From Coffea arabica (taxonomy: Eukaryota > Streptophyta > Magnoliopsida > Gentianales > Rubiaceae), in contig NC_092312.1 in NCBI RefSeq assembly GCF_036785885.1, forward strand, positions 25,686,001 to 25,750,000: a stretch of DNA of 64,000 nt. Direction: 5' to 3'. Made by a program: the position numbers and the translations under genes. Positions 1-11,669 of this stretch are shown here, in pieces (within the stretch, counting starts at the first letter, position 1; each line of letters begins with the position of its first letter). The notes under the pieces are model-generated. The model ran no database searches. It was given only the letters and a program-made list of their open reading frames with translations, and was not told the DNA's origin.

Positions 1-1
1 C

Positions 2-2954
2 ACAGGCATTAGTCTATTTGAAATGGATAGAATGCTAGAAAATCAACTTCAAGTTGTTGGTGACAAAAAGTACCATATCCTAATCGAGGAACATGGATTT
101 CATTTGTTAAGACATGATAGAGAATTGCATGCATATTGTACTGATCATTTTGACTGTGGTAGGGTGGTTGATTTGTATGTAGAGGTTTCCCTTAATGATC
201 TACTATCATCACAATGGGGGTCTGACATTGAGGATAGGGGCTTTGTGTTAGAAGATAAAGAGGATGAAAGTGATGATGAATATATGCCCCTTCAATATGA
301 TTTGGGGGAGTTCTCAGGAAAAGACTCGGATTATGATCAAAATTCAGATGATAATGATTATGATGAAAATATTGATGAAGATTCTGAATGGTTAGGAGTA
401 GAAAATAGAAAACAAGAGCAGCTGAATATGCATCTAAAAAACAAGTGTACAGATGCTAGGATGAATCACAAGCCTAGGAAACAAATGTCTAGTGATACTG
501 AAAGTGATAATGACAATTCTGATGTTGATGCTGCCCCAGATTCAGATACTGATATTGGTAGTGATAGAGGGTCGGATGAAGAGAAAAGCTTGAGACCCCC
601 TGTGTTTGATCCCAAGGATGAAAATGATCCTAAAATTAAACTTAGACAAATATTTTCTTCCTTCAAAGAGTTGAAAGAAGCAATTAGAACTTGGAACATC
701 AGGAGAGGGAGATCATTTAAATTTATCAAGAGTGATAACATAAGAGGTAGAGCAATATGTCCTAAAGATGGCTGTGATTGGTGCATATATGCTAGGAGGA
801 TGAAAGGGGATGGCAGATTGGAGGTTAGAACATTTCAAAAGAAGCACAAATGTGGATTTTCATACCACAACAAGAGTGTGAAATCTGGGTGGGTAGGAAG
901 AAGGTATGTTGGCGTATTTAAGGAGAACCCAAGGCTGGACTATGTTAGTTTCAAAAAGATGATAATGAAGGAGCACAAATGTCATCTTAGTAGACATCAA
1001 GGCTATAGAGCTAAGAAAATTGCAGAGAATTTGGCCAAAGGCAGTGAGATGGACCAGTTTAATAAACTGCCTCATTATATTAATGAAATCGAGAGAAGTA
1101 ATCCAGGTAGCACAGTAATTATGAAGCTGGTAGATGACTATTGTGATGCAGTAACAGGACAGGGCAAATTTCAGAGATTATACATGTGCTTTGCTGGGGT
1201 AAAACAGGGGTTCTTAGCAGCTTGTAGGCCTGTGTTTGGATTGGATGGAACTTTTCTCAAAGGTTCAGCACGAGGTGTATTATTGACAGCAGTTGGAGTT
1301 GATCCAAATAATGGAATGTATCCTATAGCTTATGCAGCAACTGAGGGAGAAACCAAAGATTCTTGGATTTGGTTTCTAACATTACTCAAGGAAGATTTGA
1401 AAATTGAAAGGGACTATGAGTGGACAATAATGAGTGATAAGCAAAAGGGAATAATCCAAGCATGTGAAACAGTTTTTTCGAATGCAACCCACAGATTCTG
1501 TGTTAAACATATGCATAGTAACATGTCATCTGCTGGGTTCAAAGGGGCAGCAATGAGGAAAGCTCTATGGAAAGCAGCCAAGGCAACTACTCCAATTCAA
1601 TTCAGAAGAAGAATGGAGGCAATTGCTGAACTTGATGTTGAAGCTGTTAAGTGGTTGGATGACAAGAATCCGGCTGAGTGGAGTAGATCACACTTTAGCA
1701 CTTACCCGAAGTGTGATATGTTGCTGAATAACATATGTGAATCCTTCAACAGCAAGATCTTAGATGCTAGAGAGGAGTCAATTGTTGCAATGATAGAGGC
1801 ATTGAGATATTTTATGATGTCAAGAATGCAAGAGAACAGAGACAGAGCCAGAAAAAAATGGAGCAAATATGCAGTCTGCCCAAAAATCAGGAAAAGAATG
1901 ATGGAGAACATAAATAAGGCAACTTACTGTGTGCCTTACAAATCCAATGAAGCTAATTATGAAGTTGCTGATCCCTATGGTCAAAAATATGCAGTTAACA
2001 TTGAAGAGAAGACATGCTCTTGTAGGAAATGGGATTTGACAGGGATACCTTGCTCTCATGCAATTTCAGCACTTTGGATTGCAAATATGGATCCAATGGA
2101 GTATGTTGATGACTGCTACAGAGTGAAAACTTATCTCAAGTGTTATGAGCCTTGCATACTACCTCTTCATGGAGAGCAAGATTGGGCAGATGTGAATGTC
2201 CAGCCCCCACTCCCCCCAACATATGGAAGAGCACCAGGAAGACCCAAAAAACAAAGGAGAAAGTATACTGATGAGGTGCAGGAAATGAAAGATAAAAGAG
2301 TTAAAGTAAGACGTTTTGGACAAATCTGTAAATGTACTTACTGTGGGGAAAAGGGTCATAACACAAGGACATGCAAGCTTAGGCAACAAAAATGTGGTGA
2401 TGAAGATGTAAGTCTATCACAGATGTCATCTGCTGGATTGCATGAAGCACAATGTAAAACAAACCATGTCATCTCTGTGAGTGATAAGTCATGATATATA
2501 TGAATTCAAGTTCTATGATTTTGTATTTGCTGCATGATAATGGTTTTAATCTCATGTTCTTGGTTGAAGGAGTTGGCCCCACTGCTAAGAAGACCACAAG
2601 AAGAGCAGTGAAAAAAGCTGTACAGTTTTCTTATAACTTCAATTTGATTTTATATTCTTACCAACATAACTACTGCACATACTCATTACTCGTACTACTG
2701 TTGTGCAGGAAAAAGGCACTAGACGTGTAGGAAAGAAAGGGACTTCATCACAAAATAGCCAACAAGCTACTGAGAGTTGCTTAATTTCTTCTGCCCCTGT
2801 TGCTGAACCTAACTTACATCAGATTTTTGGAATTGAGGATCCACATGTGACACATATCAGCCAACCAGTTGCTCCCATTGCTTCTACACCATTTAGAATT
2901 AGGGATGTTCACATTCATGTCCAACTCCCCAAGACCAATGAATGTGGTGACTAG
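2..2954 (+). CDS. MURA-type transposase of a MULE (5' partial)
   Basis: This is a Mutator-like transposase, a nuclear DDE enzyme that excises and inserts its element at the TIRs. The frame is open from base 2, ahead of the first ATG at 23, and the first residues look like the end of a PB1-like plant MULE domain, so the true start lies upstream. Counting from Met at 23: an acidic stretch at about 80-190, a MuDR DNA-binding domain at about 205-300, and the transposase core with candidate catalytic D408 (LDGTF), D472 (MSDKQ) and E573 (CESFN). A CxxH motif (CVKH) follows the second Asp. A SWIM zinc finger uses C665, C667, C677 and H679, and a CCHC knuckle uses C771, C774, H779 and C784. Unspliced, the frame stops at 2494. 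A strong GTGAGT donor at 2477 allows exons 2590-2619 and 2709-2954, both in phase 0, adding a basic Ser/Thr-rich tail ending at TAG 2954. No disabling mutation is visible. Confidence 0.88.
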
Positions 2955-3776
2955 TCTAATGTTCAAGGAAAAATGAAAGTGAAGTAATTATGTATTTCAT
3001 TTGTTGATGATCAGACTTAGTACTTCTTTTGCTATGTTGGAAGTAATGCAGATGTTGTAATTCTGCTTATTTTGTACTTCTTTTGTCATCTTGTATGATG
3101 ATGTCAAGAATGTATATTTTGTAAGGGAGAATTGGAGGTCCCTTTTATGGGAGAAATCTGATTATTATTGCTGGATTTATGGGAGAATTGTTACAGTTTC
3201 CTTCATTACTTCAGTTGTGAATATGTTGGCATCATTGTGTTTTACAGGGATAATTTGTAAATGTGCTTATATTGCAAAATGCTGCTGTCAAACTTACACC
3301 TATGTTGCTGGATGATGCAAAGGTGTAGTTGAGGTTTCATTTTCCCTTGGGATTACAGGAACATCAGCAATGGTTGTGGCTGATGTTTGTTTTTGTTTCT
3401 TTTTCCTTTTTTTGGGTGAATTTCTTTGGTACAGTGTACAGAAAAGCTTGTTGCATTTCATTTTCCCAAGACCAGTGTACAGAAAAGTTTGTTGCAGTTT
3501 CCTTTTTTTGGGTGAATTTCGGACGACCATCATATGTTTTTAGATTACAAATCTGTTTTTGAAGTTCAACTATCTAAATTTTGTACAGGGATAATTTCCA
3601 AATAATGCATTCATTTGGCCTCTAAATGCCTTACAGTAGCATTGAATACATTACTGATATCTTACTAGCAATACAATACATTCCAACCTACATATTCACC
3701 CATTGCTGATTACTAGTAGCCTGTCATAATCCGCTAAAACAAACAACAATAGCAATAGATCTTAGTTTCTGGCCTT
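2955..3776. other. Non-coding interior of the MULE between its two genes
   Basis: No convincing coding sequence lies here. It holds the 3' flanks of two convergent genes. A local duplication sits at about 3404-3525: the motif gtgtacagaaaag occurs twice, and cctttttttgggtgaatttc flanks the pair. Short open frames in this stretch are AT-rich and match no family I recognise. Confidence 0.5.
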
Positions 3777-4163
3777 TTATACTAGCAAAACAAGCAGCAA
3801 CAACAGTGCCAACAACACAATTGCAGAGACTAATTTCCTTTCCCTTGCTCTTAGTTTTTCAATTGTGGCATCCTTGGCATTCATGCTCCGCAGCAAACCA
3901 GGTATCAAAGCAGTGGATCTTTGGCACATTATCGGATCATACCACTCGAAATAGTTGCAACCATTTTCATCTCTTTTGCCCTTCACGGTCAAAAAAATAT
4001 TGCTTCAGAAAAAAACTAAAATTCAGAATCTGAAGCAAGAATTTGAGATTGCCCATACCTTCTTCATGCCGCAGCTGAAATACCTTCTTCCAGGGTTGTT
4101 GTGTGTCCAAGAGGTCATCATTTTTGCTTGTAAGTTACAGTGACAAAGCTTTTCTGGTATCAT
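3777..4163 (-). CDS. Small GRF-type zinc-finger protein with a C-terminal membrane anchor
   Basis: Two exons are reconstructed: 4163-4059 and 3980-3777. The donor is AAG|GTATGG and the acceptor GTGAAG|GGC, with the intron in phase 0. The 102-aa product has the plant GRF zinc-finger pattern: C7-H-C9, then TSWT and NPGRR, C31, and C43 in GCNYFEW, followed by DPIMCQRS. The last 18 or so residues are almost all Leu/Val/Ala/Ile and would form a tail anchor. The Met at 4163 is chosen because it sits just before the first zinc ligand. The frame is open further up to 4253, so a longer N-terminus or an extra exon is possible. GRF fingers are known in nucleic-acid-handling proteins, but the function of these tiny plant versions is not established. 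It faces the transposase and lies inside the MULE. Confidence 0.72.
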
Positions 4164-4489
4164 TACAACATACGACCAGATGCGAAGACAAGAAAAATCT
4201 GCGAACGGATGACGAAATCCGAAGCTCAAGCACTTCAATCCCAGTCTGTACAAGTCTTTGTAACTTCTCGGTAATTGAATTTGGCTACAAGGGTGTCATC
4301 TTCAGTTGGGGAAGAATACAGAGCACGACAAAAAGAAAGACAGGGATAGATTGGGTTTTGTTTTGTTAACCAAAAATTTTACCAATTGCTCAATTATATA
4401 GTAGACTAATACTAATTAATATAATTAACTCCATTTGCTAATTGAGTTTTGTCTTTGCTAATTAGGAACGGGAGCACCAGGAAGCAGGA

Positions 4490-4715
4490 AATAGTTTTTT
4501 ATGAGTTTTCCCGCTTAAACAAATGGAAAAAGGATTTTAAGTACGGGCACATGCTCTCACGTGACTTATTTCCGTCAAAAAATGATGAAAACCCGTCAAT
4601 TGTCCACTTTTGAGCACAATTGAATAGATTGGGGACTACATTTGTTATGTGCAATCGATTGGGGACTAGTTTCGCGCGTTGGTGATAAATTGGGGACCAA
4701 AACTCCAATTCTCCC
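4490..4715. repeat. Putative right terminal inverted repeat of the MULE
   Basis: This stretch has the look of a plant MULE terminus: several spaced copies of 'ttggggac' (near 4629, 4659 and 4691), no coding potential, and a GGGAG start when read inward on the minus strand. The matching left TIR is outside the window, so the call rests on style and on its position just beyond the second MULE gene. Confidence 0.5.
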
Positions 4716-4766
4716 TAAACTCAAAAGTATCTAATACTAAAACACGATAGACTCCAAAATATTTTA

Positions 4767-5195
4767 CTCCATCCGACCCATTGAAAGTGTCATACTTTCT
4801 TTTTTGATTTATCCCAAAATATATGTCACATACTCAAAATGAAAAACAAAATTTCTCTTGTTTCAATTTTTACCCTTCAAGATTCTCTCATTTTTTACTT
4901 TTATTACTGGCCCCTTGATTTTCGTTTGCTGTTAGCAAAAGTTGCAAGACATTCGTGAGATACACACAAGGTCTAAAGTGATGCTTGAATATCACTTTTC
5001 GTTGATAGATTAGATTTCTTGTAGGTAGTTTTAGCCCAACATGTTATTTCTGTCTCCTTGAGCACTAATGACCACACATTCTTGTTTCTAATAGTGATTT
5101 TGAAAGTAGCAAAATCGGAAAACAAAACTGAAACTTAGTACTATGCATAAAAACTCAACTTCCAAAGCACGACAAAGTTTTTGGGGCGAAGGGAG
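4767..5195. mobile_element. Stowaway-like MITE, 429 bp
   Basis: The left end reads CTCCATCCGACCCA. The right end read on the minus strand is CTCCCTTCGCCCCA, an imperfect inverted repeat of the Stowaway (Tc1/mariner) type. A TA dinucleotide lies immediately outside both ends (4765-4766 and 5196-5197), matching the TA target duplication of that group. No ORF. Confidence 0.6.
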
Positions 5196-5197
5196 TA

Positions 5198-7149
5198 CTA
5201 TAAAAGGTTTAACAATCTAAAGATTCAAATAGTCCACTAAAACCTTTCTTGATGGTGTCTCACGCAAGTCTTCTATATTTATAACCAACAATAGGAGACA
5301 TTTTTTTATAAAATTCTCGATATAGAATACAATGACAAACTCAACACTATATCTATTCCTATTTTCCAAAGCCAATAAGATTGAGGAGGTGTCTTCGATG
5401 AAAATCCCGGAAGTAGGCAAAATCTTGCGTCCTCATGCTTACTTTCGGAGTAAATACTGCTCAAGTGAAGGACACTTAAGTTCTATCTACTTGAGGAAAA
5501 GTTAATCCTATACAACATGTTCTCCTCAAGTTCAGTAGAAAGTCCAGTCCAGTTTCAATTGTGGGAGATACCAAGAAACCTTAATCGAGGGTTATTTTCA
5601 CGTTGCTCCTAAGGTTTTACTTTCTACCGATTTCGCCGATTAGCTTAACGTTAAATCTTAGCTATGTAGTTTTTTTTTTTTTTTGGTAAGTAGCTATGTA
5701 GATTTATCCCCTCCAATTGTTTTATTTGACTAGCTGACTCATATGAGTAACTTAAAAGACAAAAATACCTGTTAAGAACAAAACTTTGAACTTGTGGTGG
5801 TCTGCAAAAGTATTATAAATAGCATGACATGTACGTAAGGGAGTGATTAGTTACTTTAAGTTCTAAAAAGAAGTAAAATTAAGAGGAGGAACTGAAATTT
5901 AGGCTTTTAACAACTGCACAAAAAGTCAGAAAAATTATCAGCACAATATTTTCCATGTGGCAATACCAATAAGATTCGTACTCTATCCCACTCTAAGGGG
6001 AAAGACAAAAGAGGAATCGAACTTGGTTTTATGAGGGGTTGAAATGAGAGAAATGGTCCGAAGCACAGGTTGAACTATTGCATCTCCTCTGGAAATTTTT
6101 TCTTTTAAAATGCAGGTAGATAATTCTAACACTTGATCTATAGCTCAGGGAGGAATTTAAATCCCTTTTGATGACTAAATTGGTTAAGAAAAATGATCGA
6201 TAGATTTAAAGGAATCAAAGGAACAAGCGTTTAATATTTTCATTCTTCGATCACTCTTTTCTCTACGCTTATCTTTTCATTTGAATCTTGAATACCGAAA
6301 AAACAAAAGGGTATACAGAAAAATAAATGTTCTTTTATTTGCTTCCTCTAAAGATTGTATTTATTTTGGATTAATTACATGTCTTTTCTTTTTGGTTACA
6401 TTTTTTTAAGAATGATTGTAAATTTTACGAGATGAAAGAGTAAAAGAAGACTTGAAAGTCGAATCAATAAATCTCAAGATTTTTTAGTAACGTTCCTACA
6501 ATTGATCTTAGGTACCATAAGGTTGTGTTTGTTTGATTTGAGCAACCTAATTTGGATGAGAAGAGGGATCCATGATCTTAATGTACGAGTTGAGAAATCT
6601 TTGATCGCTGCAAGAAACTTTGTCCTTTGATGCTTCCTCTCAGTGCTCTCACCCAAGTCATGACTCAAGTTAACCTGTGCATGAATGAGATCGACACCAG
6701 AAGGCTAACTGCAGTGAAAAGCCAAGGCCCAATTTGATCAACTGGCAACCCTATGGATGGAGAGATCCTAGTCCTGTATGATGGGTGAAAACCAGAGGAA
6801 AAATGTATATACCACCTTACCAACGCAATAATATTAAAAAAAGAATGAAAGTATTTTTTTAAAAAAAAACTCTCATCATTAATATGCATTTATGCTGCTT
6901 CAGCAGCAAGCCTACCAGCTTACATTTTAGTTAAAAATATTTTAATAGCATCATAGACATTGTAACTTTAAAATTTACAGATAAACACATAGATCTCTAA
7001 ATCGTTATCTTTTATCATTTGAGATTTTAATAGTTCACATTAGTGTCAAAAAAATGGGGGATGAAGATAACTAAAATTTAATAATAAAGAGATTTGTAGA
7101 CTTGGAAGCATTATTGATTAAGAATAATTTGTAATTTTTAAAATTACAG
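5198..7149. other. Intergenic, no gene seen
   Basis: AT-rich DNA with stops in all frames and only short chance ORFs. The one distinctive item is the poly-T insertion flanked by direct repeats at 5659-5701, listed separately. Confidence 0.5.
5659..5701. repeat. 21-bp poly-T insertion flanked by an 11-bp direct repeat
   Basis: The 11-mer TAGCTATGTAG occurs at 5659-5669 and again at 5691-5701. Between them lie a T run and GGTAAG. The arrangement looks like a target-site duplication around an extremely short retroposed tail in minus orientation. Confidence 0.5.
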
Positions 7150-7750
7150 TTAGGGTGGTAACAGGTTGTGTCGTATCATGTCGTTCTCATGCTCATGTTG
7201 AAAATTTCCAACTCCACCCACTAAATTTTTATGTCATATAATGTCATGACCTATTTATTAACGGACAATCCAACCCATTTAATTCATGAATATTTTGGAC
7301 GACAATAATTTGTAGTAAAATGAACCCGTTTAACATACGATTGTAACCCATTCGCTCTTGTTATTGAAGATTTTTCAATCCGAAATTTTACAACAAAATT
7401 TCCAAAGTACAAAATAGAAAAACAAAATCCAAAACTTCAACGTTAGTTTTCAAAAAAAAAAAAAAGCAAAATCTAATATTGAAGTACATTATGAAACACA
7501 TTACTTGAAAAATATATAATACATAATAAAGTCTTCAGAATATCAACAAGGTTTGAGGTTTAGAATTTTCAACAGAAACAAAATCTAACAGTTCCATACA
7601 TAAATATGAAAGTTACCAAAAAATAAAACCAAAAAACAATGAAGTTGAGGGACAGTCTTGTAATGTTCAATTATTATTAGGTTGGCTTGTCAATCTGCAA
7701 GGTAACCTTATACGATCCGTTTACATTCGTATTATTAACAGGCCGACCCA
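7150..7750. mobile_element. Decayed hAT-like or other non-autonomous DNA element
   Basis: The stretch starts with 'agggtggtaacaggttgtgtcg' style sequence and ends with 'cgatccgtttacattcg...aggccgacccataa', a type of sequence common in degenerate non-autonomous plant elements. I cannot fix the ends or find a clean target duplication. No ORF. Confidence 0.25.
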
Positions 7751-7759
7751 TAAATAATT

Positions 7760-7939
7760 GGGAGTGTTTGGATAGTGTATTATTTGGAATATTATTTGAA
7801 ATAATTACTGTAGCACTTTTTGTGATATGATGTATGTGAGATAAAAAGGTGGTTGGAAATATAAAAAGACATGTTGGAAAATGTGTCTATGATGCAAGCA
7901 AAATATTATTTGGGATAATTGAGGTATCCAAACAAACCT
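7760..7939. mobile_element. MITE, about 180 bp (GTTTGGATA family)
   Basis: Left end GGGAGTGTTTGGATA; right end on the minus strand AGGTTTGTTTGGATA. The interior contains 'actgtagcacttttt' and 'tgtgagataaaaaggtgg'. The same core recurs inverted at 43584-43744 and 57540-57705, so this is a repeated family in the window. Confidence 0.55.
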
Positions 7940-8171
7940 ACGCGTGTCATGTTAAACATATTAATTCTCGTGTCACGTCCGAAATGGTCACTGTTACTTA
8001 CGGTATCCATAGCTTTCTCATTTTCCTCGGTTAAAATCCAATCCTCACCATGTCGCCCTGACCACGTAGTATTGACCTTGACTTTGGCTCACAGGCTCCA
8101 AAGTCATTTTCCACACTCCGTTATCCAAAGGTTAAGCTTTCAATCGCTTTTTACCATGAATTCGTCGCGTG

Positions 8172-8860
8172 ATTCTAGGGATGGCAACGCCTCACTTTCC
8201 TGTGGGGCTAATAAAATTTTATTGTATAATTTTATTGTAGTTAAATTTTAACAAATAATTAAATATTAAAACATTAATACATCACCAAATTATTATCTAT
8301 TGTAATTTCACAATTGAAACCTATACAAACAATCAAACAAAAGTTATTTGAATACAATCCAACATGATGAAACAAATACAACTAAAGTAGTAAAGTTTTC
8401 ATTTTTGATACAAATACAATCACTAAGTCATTATTGTGTTTTTTTTTTGACAAAAAAATGTTATTGTATTAAGTGTAATTAGGAATTTAGTATAAATGTC
8501 TTAGTAAATTTAGTATAACTAATTAATAATTTCTATTAGTAGACACGTATAATTATTAGTATAATTGATAATATCAATTATATTATATATACTAATATAC
8601 ATTATATAATACATATAATTAATAATATCATTATTATAAGTCTCTAACTAATTAAATTAAATAATTTATATATATAATTATATACATATATTAATTTTTT
8701 TTAACGGGTGGCGGGCGGGGGTATACTCCCCTGCCCCCCGCTCCATTTCTAAATGGGGGGAAATATTCCCCCTCCCCTTACTCCGCCCCGCCCCACACCC
8801 CAATTCATTGTCCCCCTGTAGACACCTGCTCCAATTGTCTTCCCTACGTGACTCACACAT
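8172..8860. mobile_element. Degenerate element with a GC-rich block
   Basis: It begins with 'tagggatggcaacgcc', resembling ends of abundant non-autonomous plant elements, continues through very AT-rich DNA, and ends in a sharply GC-rich block at 8705-8850 made of runs of C and G with 'cccgcccc' motifs. No terminal repeat is clean. The minus-strand ORF over the block is low-complexity and not a gene. Confidence 0.25.
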
Positions 8861-9281
8861 AATTATTTCTTAGGAGCAAAAAGCTAGATACCGTTTATAA
8901 CTAAACAAATAATGTGATTTATATTCATTTTTTTCCTTAAAAAAAGTAAAATCTGATCTGAACCATATTCTTTTTTTCCCTAAAAAAGTGGGATTGGATC
9001 CAATTAGTATTCAGTTTGCCATTAAAAAATGAGATATGACATTTGTGTGTGTAAAAAATAACTCCATATGGGTCATATGGTAATTTCAAACTAAAAAGTT
9101 TTCGAAAACCTAAGTTAAAACTAAAATTTGCTAAATTGAATTTGTATGGATGTAAAGTTAACATTTTAAAAGTAAGAGACGAAAAAATTTATTTTATACA
9201 AGAGTTGATTGATTGAATTATACATTCAGGGATGTGATGTGAAAAGATTTTTTGAGGGGTTTATTGGAATCAACCGTTATC

Positions 9282-9752
9282 CTAAGGGCAAACTGTTTAT
9301 AAACCCCTCTGATTTTACATAATGTCAAATGAACTCTCTAAAATTTCAAAATAGCCACATAACTCTCATATGATTTTATATAAAGTGAAAAAGGGACAAA
9401 ATGCACAATCAGTTACAGCTTTTATACCAAATGCGCTCTAAAAGCACATGCGATAAACTCTTGATCTCTATGTAATCCCCTTATGATTTGTATAAATATT
9501 TACTTTACTCTCTTGTGATTTTTGTATTTATCAACGTAGGTCCCCTATACTTTTATACAAGGTAATTAAGCCATTGATTGATTTATCATTTAAGTAAAGG
9601 CGCTATTGATATTTCAATTAACGACGCTATATAGACTATTTTCCGTCAAATTTCTATTTTACATAAAATCATATGGGATTGAAGTGGACATTTTGAAACG
9701 TCAAGGGATCATATAGCAATAAATAAAACTACAGCGTCACATCTATTATATC
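9282..9752. mobile_element. Decayed non-autonomous MULE, paired inverted ends
   Basis: The left arm starts near GGGCAAACTGTTTATAAACC and contains 'aaatttcaaaatagccac' then 'catatgattttatataaag'. The right arm on the minus strand contains 'gtttcaaaatgtccac' then 'catatgattttatgtaaaat'. Long diverged inverted arms of this kind are typical of MULE terminal repeats. The interior has no ORF. Confidence 0.45.
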
Positions 9753-10254
9753 TCTACATTTAAACACTTTCTCAAATTAATTCATTTCTGCCAAAAAAAT
9801 TAATACACGAATCCCTCTCGATTGACCCGGGACACCCATTTGCCAAACCCTTTGATTAAATAACAATAAAACACACAAACATGAGCAGTACTTAAGAACT
9901 ATGAAAATTCCTAAAATGTGAAAATCTTATTGGCATTGGATCCAAAGTTAGGCACGTAGTTACATCACATGTCATCCTCAAATGTGAAAATCCTCAATAA
10001 TCTGTGGTAGAATCTTGACCAAAAACGAACGCAAACAATCTAGTACTGCTACAGCCTTAGGAAATGTCCTCTGAAGTTCCTCTCCACTAGCTGAAGTGCT
10101 GGACAAAAGCAAAAGTCAAGCTAAAGTCTCTTCCTCTCACTTTCAAGATCAAGACAAAACGACTCATTAGTGGTATTTTAGCCCCACTTTAATGTTACTT
10201 TAATGTTGATTCATCCAGCACGAATTCTGTCTTCAAGAAATAGAAAAAAGGCGA

Positions 10255-10490
10255 AAATCATTTGCTTGATTGTGCAATTTACCCTGTATCGGTCATTAAT
10301 TTTTTTTTATTTTATTTTGATGGAAGGAATTTTCTTGGAAAACAACCATCAATAATTGGTTTAACCCCTTTGCCTTCATGGTTGCTAATGCCTTGTTTCT
10401 TTGATCTCTACTTGATGCATTGCAAACAAACATGCAATTTGTGTATATAATGAAATTGTTTGACATGAAATGAAACTTAGTGTGTGTTCA
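10255..10490 (+). pseudogene. Orphan 3' flank of a lost DC1-family gene
   Basis: This segment aligns through its length with the 3' flank of the second DC1 gene (about 16135-16375). Shared runs include 'cttggaaaacaaccatcaat', 'tttgccttcatg', 'tgcaatttgt' and 'gaaatgaaa.ttag'. No DC1 coding sequence remains upstream of it, so it reads as the surviving tail of a deleted tandem copy, or as a duplicated 3' flank. It does not encode a DC1 protein. Confidence 0.6.
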
Positions 10491-10966
10491 ACAATTTCTA
10501 AAGAACAGTTAGTATTTAATGATGTTTTACTGAAACCACGCTCATAGATTAGATTGCTAGATTACTTAATAATCAATATATTGATAACTTATTAGTATCT
10601 GGTATTACTACATGGGTATGACTTATTAGTACTTTATAAAGATTCATATATATTATCATCATAAATAATTCAGAAGTTCAATCAGTAATAGATAATTCGA
10701 GAATCTAATTTTAAAATCCATTCCCGAACTATTTTATCTATATTGAGATTGAATCTATTTTAACTTTACCAAATTCTAATTTATCAAAATCCAAATCCAA
10801 ACTAAATTGATTCGACTGATTTTCGATTTTTTTTTTTCAAATTATGAACACCCTTAACCCCAAGTGACTTGTATAGCCTGCAATCCTACCTTAATCTCTA
10901 CGAGTTAAAAGAGATATCTAGTGTTACCAAAAAAACCCAAAAAAAAAGTTACAACAAGAATATTAA

Positions 10967-11411
10967 GGCACCGTTTGAATTGAAAGAAAGGAAAGGATAT
11001 CAATGGAAAAGAAAAGAAAGGAAAATATAGTGGTTTCTATCCATTTTGCTTGGATTAAATATGGAAGAAAAAAAAAAGGAAATACTGAATTTTATTTGGA
11101 TTGAAGAAGAAAAAGAAAAGAAAGGAAAAGATCAAGTGTTGATTTAATGAAAAAGATAGATAAAAATGATCTTTAAAAAAATCAAATTATTTCAATTAAT
11201 TTAGTTTCATTTCCCTTTATTTCCGCTCATTTTTGGACGGAAACTATAATTTGACAAAATAATTAGACTGTTCTTCGCCCTTCCCCCCCCCCCCCCCCCC
11301 CCCCCTATCCTTTTCTTTCACTCCTCAAAAGTTAATCCAAACAACAAAGATTAAATTCCTCCAATTCCTCTGCTTTCCTTTCCCTCCTATTCCCTCAATC
11401 CAAATGGTGCC
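10967..11411. mobile_element. Tourist-like (PIF/Harbinger) MITE, 445 bp
   Basis: Left end GGCACCGTTTGAATTG; right end on the minus strand GGCACCATTTGGATTG. The trinucleotide TAA lies directly outside both ends (10964-10966 and 11412-11414), the 3-bp target duplication of this superfamily. The interior is purine-rich on + with a long C run at about 11285-11306. It sits about 260 bp upstream of the first DC1 start codon, splitting the conserved upstream flank. Confidence 0.7.
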
Positions 11412-11669
11412 TAAAGAAAAATGGATGTGTCTAACAAAGACCTAGCCGGCCAATTGGACATAGCGCTGTGCACTTGCCTAGCCGATGGAGCCATGACAAA
11501 ATTGACACAGTACCCCTTAGACAACTCCATTGCACCATTAGTTTACTTCTACATCGTAAAATTCACCGACCTATTACTATTAGCCCTTCAGGTGCACTCT
11601 TCTTTTATCAAGATTTTCAAATTAAACATCAGAATTCTTCTCATAGACAAAAACCTGATCTGAATGGTG
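11412..11669 (+). promoter_or_regulatory. Proximal upstream region and 5' UTR of DC1 gene 1, shared with DC1 gene 3
   Basis: The segment aligns with 18290-18514 upstream of the third DC1 gene, including 'caaattg.caccat', 'accgacct.tta..att' and '...atcaa.attttcaaatt'. The two genes therefore share proximal promoter and leader as well as coding sequence. No clear TATA box is visible. The open frame at 11421-11663 is leader sequence, not a separate gene. Confidence 0.45.

Larger units (their letters stand above)
1..4715 (+). mobile_element. Mutator-like transposable element (MULE), right part; left end outside the window
   Basis: A MURA transposase gene runs rightward from the window edge, and the sequence ends on the right in a MULE-style terminal block at about 4490-4715. 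Read outward on the minus strand, that block begins GGGAGAATTGGAGTTTTGG and contains three 'ggggac'-type motifs near 4630, 4660 and 4695. The left terminus and the 9-bp target duplication cannot be seen. If 4715 is the true terminus, the right copy of the duplication would be the 9 bp from 4716 (taaactcaa). Both the transposase and the small GRF zinc-finger gene lie inside. The boundary is inferred from sequence style, because the partner TIR is off-window. Confidence 0.6.
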
